From NCBI GenBank assembly GCA_946122785.1, contig CAMGYJ010000006.1, positions 38,708,066 through 38,772,065 on the forward strand: a stretch of 64,000 bases of DNA, read 5' to 3'. Of the stretch, positions 23,240-35,318 are shown piece after piece. Under the pieces are notes generated by a model, which saw nothing but the letters and a program-made list of their open reading frames with translations, had not been told where the DNA came from and did no database searches. Each line of letters starts with the position of its first letter. The stretch's first letter is position 1. The position numbers and the translations under genes are program-made. This DNA is from Linum tenue (lineage: Eukaryota > Streptophyta > Magnoliopsida > Malpighiales > Linaceae).

Positions 23240-24470
23240 TTGTGCTTAACAAATGTTTCCACGTATGGTGCTTGGTTGCTGATTTGTACATGATGGTTAA
23301 CATGAACCACCCATACCTTGTGGCGCTAAGGGGCCGCCCTGAAATGGAAGAAGAGATGCTTTTTTGGGCATCTTCGTGCGTCGGTGACCATTGGAAACCC
23401 GAATTCGCACAGTTCGACGGGCTTCATTGCGGTAATGTTATGAGGGAAGCAGTGGTGCACCCACAATGGCGCCAACTCCTTGATCTCGAAGATAACATTT
23501 ACGGGGACTGTGAGTCGATTTTTTCAGCACCTTCACCGTCTTCAAGACCAAATGCCTACTCGGCCATCCAATACGCCAGGCCAAGCTCCAGTTGGGAGGG
23601 GAATATCACATTTTGAGCTACGACGGGTTAGCCGGAGCCCTAGGAGTTGAAGCCAAACATGAGGACGATTGGGAGGAGGACTCCATCAAAGGTTGCGACA
23701 TGAATGCCGCATTTCTGAAGTTTTGCCTTCCGAAGTACCGAAGGATAAAATTTAGGTCGTCCCTAACAGTGGCATCTACAATCATACCCTAGTGGCGTGT
23801 CATCATTGCACTCCTGGCTCGTTCCCTACCCGACTTACCACAACGCGAACAAGATAACCGAGAGAATCTTATTGGCTTGTTCTTGCATGGTGGACACGTC
23901 TAGCACTCTGCAACTGGGTTCAGTCAATAGCCACTTCTTTTGCCAGGGTTAGATGAGGAAACCGTTGTTATGTCACATCGATGGGTCCCTACATCACCCG
24001 CCTTGCTCGACACTTCAAGGTCAGCCTTGCAGGGTGCTCGAGAGAAGGGAGCACCCATGGGTTTGACGAGGTCACCTTACAATCCATGCGCTTATTCCGC
24101 ACCTTTGGACCAGTTTGGTACATCGAGGGAATGATTTCTCCTCTAGGAGTTCCACCCCCAAAACACCCACCTGCTCGAGCACTTGGCCGCCACCGGCGTC
24201 CAGCGCTCTAGCGCCCCATACCGCCACCAGCATCAACTTCAGCACCCAGGCCAGCGGGTGATCCCCTCGTCAGAGGATGGATCACCTTGAGACCCAGTTT
24301 GGGGGAGTGGCTTCTCGCCTCGACCGGCAGACGAACCTCCTCGAGCAGATGGCTAGACGCTAGGGTCTTAGTCCCAATGATGTGGCAGGGCCTTCGACCA
24401 AGTGAGGTAGCCGACAAGGGAGATATGTGGCAGAGCCGATTCCTTTCGCCCCACTACTCCACTTGGAACT
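23240..24470 (+). pseudogene. Athila 3' ORF (ORF-1/env-like region) of element D
   Basis: Plant Athila elements carry an extra frame after pol, once called ORF-1 or env-like, whose function is not established. Frames at 23290-23616, 23592-23792, 23940-24211 and 24270-24360 align in order with the minus-strand ORF of element C (31049-30240). Shared phrases are the xFxxLHC motif, HPQWRQLL versus HRDWRTLL, LQLGGE...SYDGLA versus FRLGGR...TIDGLA, and ITRLARHF. A Gln/Leu-rich coiled-coil-like tail (HLETQFGGVASRLDRQ) follows. There are at least three frame changes and several stops, so it is not functional. Confidence 0.6.
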
Positions 24471-26367
24471 CTGAACTCTTTTATTTTATTTTTCTTTCGT
24501 TTATGTGTTTGTGACTATAAACTACTACTAGTATCGTATTGTGTTATGTAATAACCTCGCCTTGAGCGAGTCGTATTTTGTTTGTATGTGTGTGTTTTTC
24601 TCTTCTCCTACCCCGAAAACAATTCCAACTTTCACTCACCAAGCAAAGCAGTAACGTCGTTCTACCCCTATCTTATGCCATTGAGTGCAATGTCGAGCTA
24701 GTGTGTGGGGGGGGGGGGTAGTCTACTTTTATGCTTGCGTGAGTGTGATTGATGCTTGGAGCCTTGATTTATGCCCAAATTTAATTTGAAAAATTTGAGG
24801 GCTCCAAGCAATGTTTGTATGATCAAAGTGGCCGGTTTGTAGGAGAATCTTTTGGTTATTGGCATTGACCTTGAATTGTTGCATGTGATCGAGTATGTCC
24901 TATGATGATGATTGAGAGGTGCACTAGGATAGTGCAAATGTTTAGTTCTCACGTGTGCAAAAATGAATGGATGTTTTGACTCGATTACTAGTTGGTTACA
25001 ATTTCCATGCATGTTGCTTTGTGATTTGGAATAGATGGTTGTGTGACTAGGTAGCCATGTGAGCTTTGAGCCGATCATTTTCTTCTTGTGTGCATAGATC
25101 CCTCTTACCATGGCGAGTAACATCACAGTTGTCACTAGTGAGTATGATGGTCATAGGATTAATCCACGCCCAAATGTTGATTTATCCACTAGTGAACCCC
25201 TTTGAGCCTTGTGACTTTGGGGGTCGTTCTTATGTTAGGAGCATGTTGCTTGTGACCTTAATGGTGTTAATAGAACGACCCACATCCTTTCTTCGTGTCT
25301 ATACATGTTTCGTCCTTGTGTCCCGGAGCACTCGCTTTTGAGCTCCATTGAGGTTCTACATAGGAGGATTGTGTGCGGTTCTTGCTAGGATCGAAAGTGA
25401 AAGGAAGAGTAGTGTTGGAGTGAGTTCTTAAAAAGAGATAATTGATCATTAAAAGTAGCGTGGCAAATGTTTAACTCTCTAGTACCCCCTCAAAAAGAAA
25501 AGAAGAAAAAGAAGAAACAAAAAAGAAGTAATAAAACGGGGTAAATAAAGTAGAGAGTGCCACAAGGAATCAAAGAGTTGCTCTAGGTGAGGTTTCTTGG
25601 CACACAAGCCATCAAAACCTTCACATTGTCTTAGAACTCCTTCTCTACCAAAGCAAAGTGTGATAGCAAGAGTGGACCGAGGAAGAGTGCATAAGGGAAG
25701 TGCATGATGGGTTATAGTTTGTGAGGAATGTTCTTAGTTGAAACCATAGAATCTTCGGTTTTAGGGTGAAGATGTAGGACCTCATGATGTGTTTGCCACC
25801 ACCCAGAAGGCTTTTTCCCCATGTCCAATACAATCTCCAGTCATTTGAACCCGTGTCTAAGACCTCCGGACAAGCTAGTGATGACAACTGTTTTGTGAAC
25901 TCTAGCATTTAGAGGTTGTTGCCATGGTGTTGAGACGATAGGGCCGAGAGTTGATGATTGTGCACATTTTTTGCACCAAAAGGTCCCAACCCCACTGGTC
26001 AAGAGAGTGAGTGATTCATTCTTGTTTTGCATGTCATATCATACCCCGGTGAGGACCTTTGTTGCCCATTCGTTCATTCCTTGGACTTGAAAACTATGCA
26101 TGGTTAGTTGTGGTTGGTAAGTGAACTTGTTGAAACTTGCATTGATTCATGAACAAGGTGAGAACTTTCTTTTCATTTGCTCGTTTCTAGTAGCCTCGAA
26201 TGTCATTTGTGGTGGATGTTGGTATTGCTTGCAACGATCCCTGTGTTAATTGCCAATAGCCATTTGAGATTCGCTACTTTGTGCCCTTTTAAATGTCCCC
26301 AAAGCATTGTGATAGGATGAGTTTTTACCTTGTGTGAAATGGTTTGCTTGGGGACAAGCAAACGTCT
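24471..26367 (+). other. Non-coding 3' internal region of element D
   Basis: There is no coding frame. Its reverse complement is found in element H (62410-64000): for example GATCCCTCTTACCATGG...AACATCACAG at 25086 and its counterpart at 63687. It contains a G-run (24705-24718) next to a PPT-like GTGTG motif, and an AGAAAAAGAAG microsatellite at 25490-25530. Confidence 0.7.
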
Positions 26368-26380
26368 AAGTGTGGGGGAG
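26368..26380 (+). promoter_or_regulatory. Polypurine tract of element D
   Basis: AAGTGTGGGGGAG lies immediately before the LTR start TGATTCGGGC. It is the same motif as in elements B, C and H. Confidence 0.85.
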
Positions 26381-26848
26381 TGATTCGGGCCTAATTGCAC
26401 ACACTTTATCCCCATTTCCCTTGCACGTTTGTAGCATTTGGACTCCTTAAATGATGGTTTTACGCTAGGTTTTGTGCGTTTTAGTGCGTTTCAGGATCCA
26501 ACAGGTGAAACCAGCCCCGGAGTCGAAAGTTGGAAGAAAGAGGTGAAGACCGGGCAAAGAGGGTGATCCAAGCGGAGTTCACGGTTTAGCATGCGTCCAG
26601 TGAGAAATATGAAGTTACTACCGCGGGACGAGTTCACGGTCAACAATATCGTGAAAATTGAGGTCAAACCGTGAACTCCTTATGGCAAAGCGGTGCGTTT
26701 CGACATCGTGCTCTGTGTTCACAAACGCATTAAAGAGTTCACAGCCATGAAATGAGGCCGTGAACTGAGCCTGATCCTGGTATATAATGTGAGCTCAAAG
26801 GAAGAGAGAAGGAGCTCAAGTGTCTTCTTCTTCAGATTTTAGAGAGAG

Positions 26849-28209
26849 TGACTCGCTCCTACCGTCACTCTAGAAAATGACCAAGTGTAACCACCTCCCA
26901 AAGCGTAGTATAGCGGGTTTGGGTTTTATTGTCAACCCGGGTCCTAAGTGTGAAGACTACTCCGTGAGTTCTTATTATTTAGTAGTGAAAGTGTAGTGAA
27001 GGTCTAAACAAGAAAACAAGCAAAGCAGTTAATGGTTGTTTTCAAGTTGAGAGAGGTCACCCGGATATGGTTCCCCCTAGACTACAGTTAAGCCGGATTG
27101 TAATTTACCAAGTTCAATTTCAATGATAGTTATACTGCGGGAGGTTCTTAAACAGTCTGCAGTCTCGACTAAAGGTCTCCAGACCCTCTCAATCTGAGTC
27201 CCCAGTGGGCGACTAACCTCCACTGGAGTAAACAAATTGAGGCCCTAACGAACCAAACCTCCTCTACCGAAGTAAATCCGGTACAGAATAGTGAATTGAC
27301 TCCTCGACCAAAGTCGCCAATTCACTACCTTCAATCAAGGGTGCTCTATCAACCTAGGCAGATATTCTCTTTCTAGGTCAAAGCAGAAATAACAGGAATT
27401 TGATCAGGATTCATGCCATTCAAGAAATCAAACCTCAATTGAATATAATCATATCACTGGATTCGTATTTGGGTTCATACAAGCAGACCTAACATACAAA
27501 TCTAGGGTTCTTCATACCCAGGTGAATGAGAAAGTTACTCCATAGAGAGAGACGGGAAATCTTGCTCAGATGCGGAAACCATAATGTGAAGGATGAGATT
27601 CTGCTTCTGGCAATCAATCAGCACTTCTCCAAGCTCAAGCCGGGCTCCAATGGTGATGAAGATCGATCTAAGATGCTTGAAGAATCAGGTTCGTCACTTT
27701 CTCTCTCTAGGTATACGCTTTTCCTCTCTTAAGCTCGGAACCCTTCAACTTTGCCCTTCTTTTCCTTTAAGAAGCTGTAAATCGCGATCCCCAGTCAGAA
27801 TACCCGGTCGGGTATTTTAGGTGGTGACCGAGGATTCTTTAAACGCATCGTCGAGGACACTGGATTAATCCCCGGTCAAGGTCAAGAATACCCGACCGGG
27901 GATTTTTCCTCAATGCCCGGGCCCCCTTCTGCTTCTCAAACGACCAAAAGAGGTTTTCCCCGGTCTGCTCAGATTAATACCCGGCTGGGTATTTTTGCCC
28001 ATGGCCGGGTATTTTGCTCCTCCGGCACACTTCAACTCAAATGTCCTCCTTTCGACCCGAAACTCGTTTCTTTGCCTCGATACCAATGCGAAGCCCTGAA
28101 ATATGACATAAACACACAACCTAGCGTGAAATCAGCTTAAAACACGAGAATCAACATCTCAAACGGCTCAAGAATAGGGGTAAATACATGTGCAATCAAT
28201 GGTCTATCA
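26849..28209 (-). repeat. 3' LTR of element C
   Basis: The LTR is 1361 bp. On the minus strand it starts TGATAGACCATTG and ends GGAGCGAGTCA. The first 430 bases (28209-27780) contain several GC-rich hairpins built on ACCCGGTCGGGT/CCCGACCGGGGA. It is the same family as LTR B (3405-4759). Confidence 0.87.
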
Positions 28210-28222
28210 AATTCCCCCACAC
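28210..28222 (-). promoter_or_regulatory. Polypurine tract of element C
   Basis: On the minus strand AAGTGTGGGGGAATT abuts the LTR start TGATAGACC. Just upstream is the GCTTGGGGACAAGCAAAC hairpin that also precedes the PPT in elements B, D and H. Confidence 0.85.
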
Positions 28223-29619
28223 TTAACCGTTTGCTTGTCCCCAAGCAAGCCTAACTCAAACCAATGCAACTCTCCAGACCTCTATAGCAACTAACAACCC
28301 CGATCGTCGGTAGAGGATTTCCTAGATCATATAGCAGCTTACGAGGTCAACTGGCCTTCTAAGACGTCCCCTATCTCTCTCAATGCGAGTACTAGACTCA
28401 AGCCAGGATCATGAGAAGAAGTGGAAGTAAGACAGTCAGTTCATGGATAAAGGGACTCACACCATTCACAACCAAGGACTCATTGTACCGGGGTGCTCTT
28501 TCACTTCATTTCACCGTTGGAACCCCTCTTTTTTGCATTTTCATTTTCATTTACATTTCTTTTTCTTTTTTTTCATTCTCTTGGCGGGGGTTCCAACTGC
28601 AGTCTTTTGCACGGTCGACCCTTATTAGTCAAGCAAGAGCAATTTCTGTACATCTGGCGCTCGCCAGAGTACTTCTTTTAACTCCTTTTCCTCAACTCAT
28701 GTGGAGGGTCAATGAAATTAAGGGGGTCAGAAGCTCTATTCGTGCCCTTAAAAACACATCCTCAAGTAGGAAAACCGTTCAACGGGTGAAAATTTTACTT
28801 GTACTAGAGACAACTTAGCTTCACCTTGTAGGAGTACCCCACTAAGGATCACTAAAATCTCTTCCAAAACCCGATTTTGTGCAATGAACGGTGCCACACA
28901 AGTTGGGTTACCCCATGTTTAAGATTTCAATGATTTCGACATGGAGGACAACTGCTTTTCATTTCCCACATGAGCACCCTGTTCGATACATGAGTCCATA
29001 ACACAGTCCAATCAGAGTCACCATTACCACATGAATTCAACGGTCTTAGTTCCACTAATTCACAAAATCAACTGGCACAGCAGAGAGCTAGATAGGAAAA
29101 ATCTTATACTTCAACATCCTCCATAGTGCTACACTACCTCCCTAGGTTGCACATTACTATAGAGACTATCAATTCAAAGCATACTGAGCAGGCAATTTGC
29201 AAGGAAACACGTACTTGGAGCCCTCAAATCAAAATTTGGACAGTGGACTAGGCTCTAAGCACTCAAACAGATCTAATGCAGTCAAAAGAGAAACATCCCC
29301 CCCCACACTTAAGTTTGACATTGCCCTCAATGGAGAAGAGGGAAGGATAAGGGGAACGATGTTACCGGTGTGCACGGACTTCATGAGACTGGATGGGGAC
29401 CAATATGAGTGAAAAGGACTGGAGCGGGGACCAGTCCGGGGCAAAGGCACGGCTAAAGGGAAAACAAAAGCCCAGCCACAATACGTTAGGTCCAATGATC
29501 AGCCCAATAGTACATCATCCAAAAGAAAAGAAAGGAAACCAAAACACAAGACAGTTTGCACTCTGAATCAACAAAAACAACACAAGACAGGCTACGAGTA
29601 CAGCCTACTAGAGCCCAGT
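28223..29619 (-). other. Non-coding 3' internal region of element C
   Basis: No reading frame of interest. A second PPT-like tract lies at 29298-29314 (TTAAGTGTGGGGGGGGA on minus), with the same upstream phrase (CATTGAGKGCAATGTC) as the G-run of element D at 24690. Confidence 0.6.
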
Positions 29620-31049
29620 GAAGTCGATCTGATCCATGAGGTCGTCGTCCCCATCTGGCGGTGGTGGCGAGGGTGGTGAGTGGTCACACGGGGTGGTCCA
29701 GTGGTGCTCCTGAGGTGGGTGACAGGACTAGAGCAGGTGCTCTTGGTACTCCATCATCTGGCGGCTACGATCCCGCTCTCGCTCGATGTGAGCACGAGTG
29801 ACGCCCATCTGATCCTCCATCCGGTAGAGGCGGTCGTCCACAACCGTCATCCGAACCTGGTACTCGACCTGGTGAGCCGAATACTGCTGGTAGAACTGGA
29901 CCTAATGGTCCATGAGCTGATGGTTTTGAAGCCCGAGCTGCTAGAACTGGAGCCCCATCTGCTGGAACTGCTCCGTGAAGAAGTCCATCGATGGGCCAGA
30001 AGCCATCGGCGGACCAGAAGGACCGGAGGAGGACTCGCCTCTCTCGGATCTCCGTCGTGGCTGAAGGTCCCCTGGGGGGAAAGCGGGGGCTCCGACTCAT
30101 CCGCATCCATGGCCCCGCCATCATCATCATCATCATCGGCCTCTTCCTCGTCGGAGTAGCCGTCGTCCTCTTCATCCTCATCCAGATCCGCATCCTCCTC
30201 AGGGGGAAAGGACAACCCATCCACCCAGGAGCGGGTGAATCAGTGTCCAGGAGGAGTGCATTGTGGAGCACGTCCCGGATGAGGGGGGTGGAGCCGCCCC
30301 ATGCTGAGGAATCCGTGAGTCCCTCCAAGTCTATCGAAGTGGCGTGCCAGTCGGGTTATCAGGGGACCACAAAAGAGATGGTTGGGTTTCCCGTGGCACC
30401 GAGAGAAGGTGGTAGCCACGAAAGAACCCAAGTGCAGCATGTGCTCTGGGTACCCCATCGAATACATGGAGTAGAGCACCCGCTTCGGGATCTTGTGTGA
30501 ACCGGTGGCATTGGGGACGATGGAGTGGGTGATCAGAAGATTGAGGATGTGCCACTGCGGCTTAAGGGTGCGGACGGATGTCTGGCCGGCGTGGAAGTAG
30601 TCCATCCCATAGGCGCGTCGAGCTATCCGGCGGTAGAACCCGTCCTGGTTCCAGTCCGTCGGGTTCGGGATCTCTACCTCGTGGTGCAAAAAGGGGTGGT
30701 ACTGGATCCCCATGGCGTAGGCCAACCCATCAATTGTCAGCTACCGTGGCCTGCCACCCAGCCGGAAGGTGACTGCGAGGGAGTCCCGGGCCGCCTTGGA
30801 GCGGTAGTGGTAGGTGGTGTAGAATTCCTACACCAGCTCTGTGTAGGTGGGCTCCTCGATGGTCAGCAGCGTTCGCCAATCACGGTGGCTGATGGCGGTG
30901 GAGATCTCGTTCAAGCAGTGGAGGCGCTCGAAGACTCCCCACTCCAGATGGTGGTGGCACTGGAGTACTCCGCGGGTGACCTTGCGGAATTGGTCGGCGT
31001 AATTCAGGTGCAGGCGCAGGTCCTGCACGAACGGGTGATCAAGTGACAT
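29620..31049 (-). pseudogene. Athila 3' ORF of element C with acidic and Gln-rich C-terminal part
   Basis: Minus-strand frames 31049-30828 and 30725-30240 are separated by two stops. They give a globular part with the landmarks FERLHCLNEI, HRDWRTLL, FRLGGR, IDGLAYAMGI, NLLITHSIVPNATGS, FCGPLITRLARHF. It is followed by a strongly acidic stretch (30224-30090, runs of Asp/Glu) and a Gln/Met-rich, coiled-coil-like segment (29990-29640) with phrases such as FYQQYSAHQVEYQ and RMEDQMGVTRAHIERERDR. The upper half resembles the ATHILA ORF-1 family, whose role is not established. It is better preserved than the copy in D, with only a few stops. Confidence 0.6.
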
Positions 31050-32230
31050 GATCCTGCAAAATCAACAAACCAAAGGTGGAGCCAAGAAAAACTCGTCAGG
31101 ACCAACAGTATTGGTTCATTACTTCCCCCACACTTAAGGACCACCTAGGCTAACAGTTTAAGCATAAACGGTTGAATCGCAAGCAACTCAACCGCAATCA
31201 AGGCAAGAATCAAACATAATCGACCAATTCAATCACACGGGCAGCACACACACATTAGCCATAGCCATTCATACTCAAGGCATCCTTCACCCTATTCTAA
31301 TTCAAGCATGCCAGGCAAACACAATTCTCGGTCCTAAAATCTACAGTTCGATTTTCCAGAAAAAGAACAGCTAACAAGAAACACACCTGGAAACTCAAGT
31401 AGAACTGTAGACGAGACGCGAAGAGATGGGTGAGGGACGCGAAACTGAGCCAAAAATGACCCGGGAAGCTTGCCGGAAAATCGGCCGGAAAGTCGCCGAA
31501 AAACCGCCGGACGGTCGTCGGAAAATCGGCCGACGACGGAGGTGGCGCGGCCGGCCGGCGGCGGATGAGGAGCGGTCGGCGGTGACCAAAGAGTAGAGAG
31601 GGCAGATGATTTGAGAGGAAGAGAGGGGAATTTTTGGAAAAAATGAGAGGAGAGAGAGAGAGGCCACCGGGGTTTGCTTAAATAGCAAAAATCCTCGCCC
31701 GGGCCTCAAAAATACCCTGTCGGGTATTTTTGAGGCTCGGTCGGGGGTTTTGAAACGCGGTGTTCCATGATTTTGGAAATCCCCGGCCTTGACCAAAAAA
31801 TACGCGGTCGGGTATTTTTGGGTCAAGGTCGGGGGTTATTTGGAAACGCTGCGTTCCATGGCTGGGAAATCCCCGGCCTTGAGCCAAAAATACCAGGTCG
31901 GGTATTTTTGGGTCAAGGTCGTGGATTTGCCCTTTTGGCGCCCCGGAAGGCAGAAGGGGTCCCGGCCAATAGGCCAAAATACCCGGTCGGGTATTTTTGG
32001 CCACGACGGGTATTTTCCCCTTTCGGCCAAAAATCACATGCTCCCAATTTTTCGACCTCCCTTGCACGAAAACACCAAACCGAGGCAAAACAGACAACCG
32101 AACTTCAACACAGACATGCAACTGACTCAACACAACACAAAAACACAAAAAAAGGGAAAAAGAAATGCAAACCATGGTGGGGTTGCCTCCCCACAAGCGC
32201 TTCTTTACCGTCTTTTAGTTGGGCGCCCAT
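31050..32230 (-). other. Spacer between integrase and 3' ORF with repeated GC-rich palindromes
   Basis: 31690-32020 contains five or more units of about 60-100 bp, each with AAATAC(C/G)CGGTCGGGTATTTTTG-type hairpins and CCCCGGCCTTGA. The same hairpin type occurs in the U3 part of LTR C (27790-28015; 34900-35120). A PPT-like TTAAGTGTGGGGGAA lies at 31123-31137. 31430-31680 is rich in GCCGGAAAATCGGCCG motifs. No conserved gene. Confidence 0.65.
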
Positions 32231-32237
32231 GGCGGAA

Positions 32238-34018
32238 TTAAGGGTCCGCGAGTTCCACTACCAACTCCGCACGTTCGACCTCGTCCCCCAAATAGAGCTT
32301 GAGACGATGGCCATTTACTTTAAACGATTCAGTTTGCGGGTTGACAATTTCAATCGTGCCATACGGGAACACCTGTGTGACCGTGAACAGTCCAGACCAC
32401 CGGGAATGGAGCTTTCCGGGAAAGAGCTTCAGGCGAGAGTTATAAAGGAGAACTCGATCACCAACCTGAAACTCCTTCGAACCTCGCCAATCGTGCATCG
32501 TGCAGGCGCTAAGTGCGCTCCTTGTACAACTTGGTGTTCTCATAGGCGTGATACCGCCATTCCTCCAGCTCCAGCATCTGCATTTTGCGTTCAACACCTG
32601 CAACACTAACATCCAAGTTGAGCAGCTTAAGGGCCCAAAAGGCCTTGTGCTCTAGCTCCACGGGAAAATGACATGCCTTTCCATAGACAAGCCGGTACGG
32701 TGAAGTACCAATGGGTGTCTTGTAGGCAGTGCAGTAACTTATCAAACTGGCCCTGGAAATGGGTGCCTCGATCGCTTATGATGGCTCTAGGTGTCCCGAA
32801 TCGGGAGAATAGCTGATTCAGAAAACCACAAACACATCTAGCATCATTAGTGGGAAAGCTTGCACCTCAGCCCACTTCGAGACGTAGGCAACAGCAACCA
32901 AGATTTAAGTATTGCCAAAGGATAGAGGGAAGGGGCCCATGAAGTCGATACCCCAGACATAAAAAATTTCACATGTTATAAACACATTCTGGGGCATCTC
33001 ATCACGGGAAGAGATGTTACTTGACCTCTGGCATTGTTTGCACCTGCGTGCAAAGGCGTCTGCGTCCTTGAAGAGCGTGGGCCAGTAAAAGCCCGATTGT
33101 AGCACCTTCCTCGCCGTGCGGTTTCCTCCGTGGTGACCGCCAGTAGGTCCTTCATGGCAGTTAGATAGAATGCCCTCCATCTCACTTTCCATAACACAGT
33201 GATGGATGATCCCGTCGGCTCCGATCCTGAAGAGATGAGGGTCATCCCAGAAGTAATGCTTCAGGTCGGAGAAGAATTTCCTCTTGGTGTGAGTTGTCAT
33301 CCCCTTAGGCAGCTGCTGGCCCACCAGATAATTCGCAAAATCGGAGTACCAAGGGGTGACACTCTTCACCATGCACATCATCATTAGTCTCTCATCTGGG
33401 AAGGAGTCGTTGATCTCCTCCTCGAGGTTGTCTTCAGGAGGTGCGTCCAACCGGGAGAGGTGATCGGCTGCAACATTTTCAGCTCCCTTCTTGTCCCGAA
33501 TCTCGATGTCGAACTCCTGCAATAGTAAGATCCATCGTATGAGCCTAGGCTTGGCATCGACCTTGCTCATCAGGTATCGAATCGAGGAGTGATTTGTGTA
33601 CACGGTCACATAGGACAAGACCAGATAAGGACGAAACTTGTCGAAGACAAACACCACTGCGAGCAGCTCCTTCTCCGTGGTGGTGTAGATCTCCTGGGCA
33701 TCATTTAGGGTCTTTGAGGCGTAGTAGATAGGACGGAAGTGTTGATCTCGCCTCTGCCCCAAGACAGCTCCAACAGCAAAGTCATTGGCATCGCACATCA
33801 GCTCAAATGGTAGGGACCAGTTAGGAACGACCATGATAGGGACCAGTTAGGAACGAGCATGGGTGAGCTTCTCCTTCAAGGTCGTGAATGCCGCTTTGCA
33901 TGCATCAGTGAACTGGCATGGCGATCTTTGAAAAATCCTTGATGAACCGCCTGTAGAACCCTGCAGGCCTAAGAAACTCCGGATCCCCTTAACAGACGTA
34001 AGAGGAGGCAGCTTGCTG
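32238..34018 (-). pseudogene. pol: pol remnant of element C: end of RT, RNase H, integrase
   Basis: Minus-strand frames: 34018-33847 holds the end of reverse transcriptase (ISKLPPLTSVKGIRSFLGL). 33834-32905 holds RNase H ([25 protein letters not shown], then VYTNHSS where the usual Asp is Asn), the integrase HHCC zinc finger ([26 protein letters not shown]) and the first catalytic Asp ([10 protein letters not shown]). A stop and frame change follow, then ISDRGTHF (second Asp, about 32785), after which the stretch carrying the third catalytic residue is deleted. 32745-32238 holds the integrase C-terminus (QVGDRVLLYNSRLKLFPGKL). A 26-bp tandem duplication sits at 33812-33863. The gene is dead. 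Confidence 0.85.
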
Positions 34019-35318
34019 ATAGCGGGTTGGATTTTTAATGTCAACCCGGGTCCTAAGTGTGATGACTACTCCGTGAGTTCTTATTATTTAGCAGTGAAAG
34101 TTTAGTGAAGGTCTAAACAAGCAAACAAGTAAAGCAGTTAAAGGTTGTTTTCAAGTTGAGAGAGGTTACCCGGATATTGTTCCCCCTACACTGCAGTTAA
34201 GTCGGATTGTAATTTACCAAGTTCAATTTCAATGATAGTTATATTGCGGAAGGTTCTTCAACAGTCTGCAGTCTCGACTAAAGATCTCCAGACCCTCTCA
34301 ATCTGAGTCCCCAGCGGGCGACTAACCTCCACCGGAGTAAACAGATTGAGGCCCTAATGAACCAAACCTCCTCTACCGAAGTAAATCCGGTACAAAATAG
34401 TGAATTGACTCCTCGACCAAAGTCACCAATTCACTACCTTCAATCAAGGGCGCTCTATCAACCTAGGCAGATATTTTCTTTCTAGGTCAAAGCAGAAATA
34501 ACAGGAATTTGATCAGGATTCATGCCATTCAAGAAATCAAACCTCAATTGAATATAATCATATCACTGAATTCGTACTTGGGTTCATACAATCAGACCTA
34601 ACATACAAATCTAGGGTTCTTCATACACAGGTGAGTGAGAAAGTTACTCCATAGAGAGAGACGAGAAATCTAGCTCATATGCGGAAACCATACTGTGAAG
34701 GATGAGATTCTGCTTCTGGCAATCAATCAGCACTTCTCCAAGCTCATGTCGGGCTCCAATGGTGATGAAGATCGATCTAAGATGCTTGAAGAATTAGGTT
34801 TGTCACTTTCTCTCTTTAGGTATACGCTTTTCCTCTCTAAAACTCGGAACCCTTCAACTTTGCCCTTCTTTTCCCTTAAGAAGCAGTAAATCGCGATCCC
34901 CGGTCAGAATACCCGGTCCGGTATTTTAGGTGGCGACTGGGGATTCTTGAAACTCACCATCGAGGACAGGGGATTAATCCCCGGTCAAGGTCAAGAATAC
35001 CCGACCGGGGATTTTTCCTCAATGCCCGGGCCCCCTTTTGCTTCTCAAACGACCAAAAGAGGTTTTCCTCGGTCTGCTCAGATTAATACCTGGACGGGTA
35101 TTTTTGCCCATGGCTGGGTATTTTGCTCCTCCAGCACACTTCAACTCAAACGTCCTACTTTCGACCCGAAACTAGTTTCTTGGCCTCGATACCAACGCCA
35201 AGCCCTGAAATATGACAAAAACACACAACCTAGCGTGAAATCGGTTTAAAACACGAGAATCAACATCTCAAACGGCTCAAGAATAGGGGTAAAAACATGT
35301 GCAATCAATGGTCTATCA
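34019..35318 (-). repeat. 5' LTR of element C, 3' end missing
   Basis: Matches 28209-26911 closely. On the minus strand it stops at CAACCCGCTA and continues directly as GCTATCAGCAAGCTG, the reverse transcriptase coding sequence. TAGC is shared at the joint. The last 60-70 bases of the LTR, the PBS, gag, protease and most of RT are therefore deleted. Confidence 0.85.

Larger units (their letters stand above)
26849..35318 (-). mobile_element. Element C: Athila-like retrotransposon nested in the LTR of D
   Basis: TSD GAGAG is at 26844-26848 and 35319-35323. Read on the minus strand: 5' LTR (35318 to about 34019, lacking its last 65 bases or so), then directly the end of reverse transcriptase, RNase H, integrase, a spacer with palindromic repeats, the Athila 3' ORF, an acidic and a Gln-rich segment, non-coding DNA, PPT and the 3' LTR (28209-26849). 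PBS, gag, protease and most of reverse transcriptase were lost in one deletion. Confidence 0.87.

Noticed and set aside
28411..28818. 135-codon plus-strand open frame
   Set aside because: Lies in the non-coding 3' internal region of element C and has no counterpart in element D or H.
29680..30500. Long plus-strand open frames over the acidic part of the C element ORF
   Set aside because: They are antisense to the Asp/Glu-rich minus-strand ORF. The low-complexity GAT/GAC codons give open ATC/GTC frames on the other strand.
31767..32609. 280-codon plus-strand open frame
   Set aside because: Antisense to the C element integrase C-terminus and the palindromic repeat spacer; no recognisable protein pattern.
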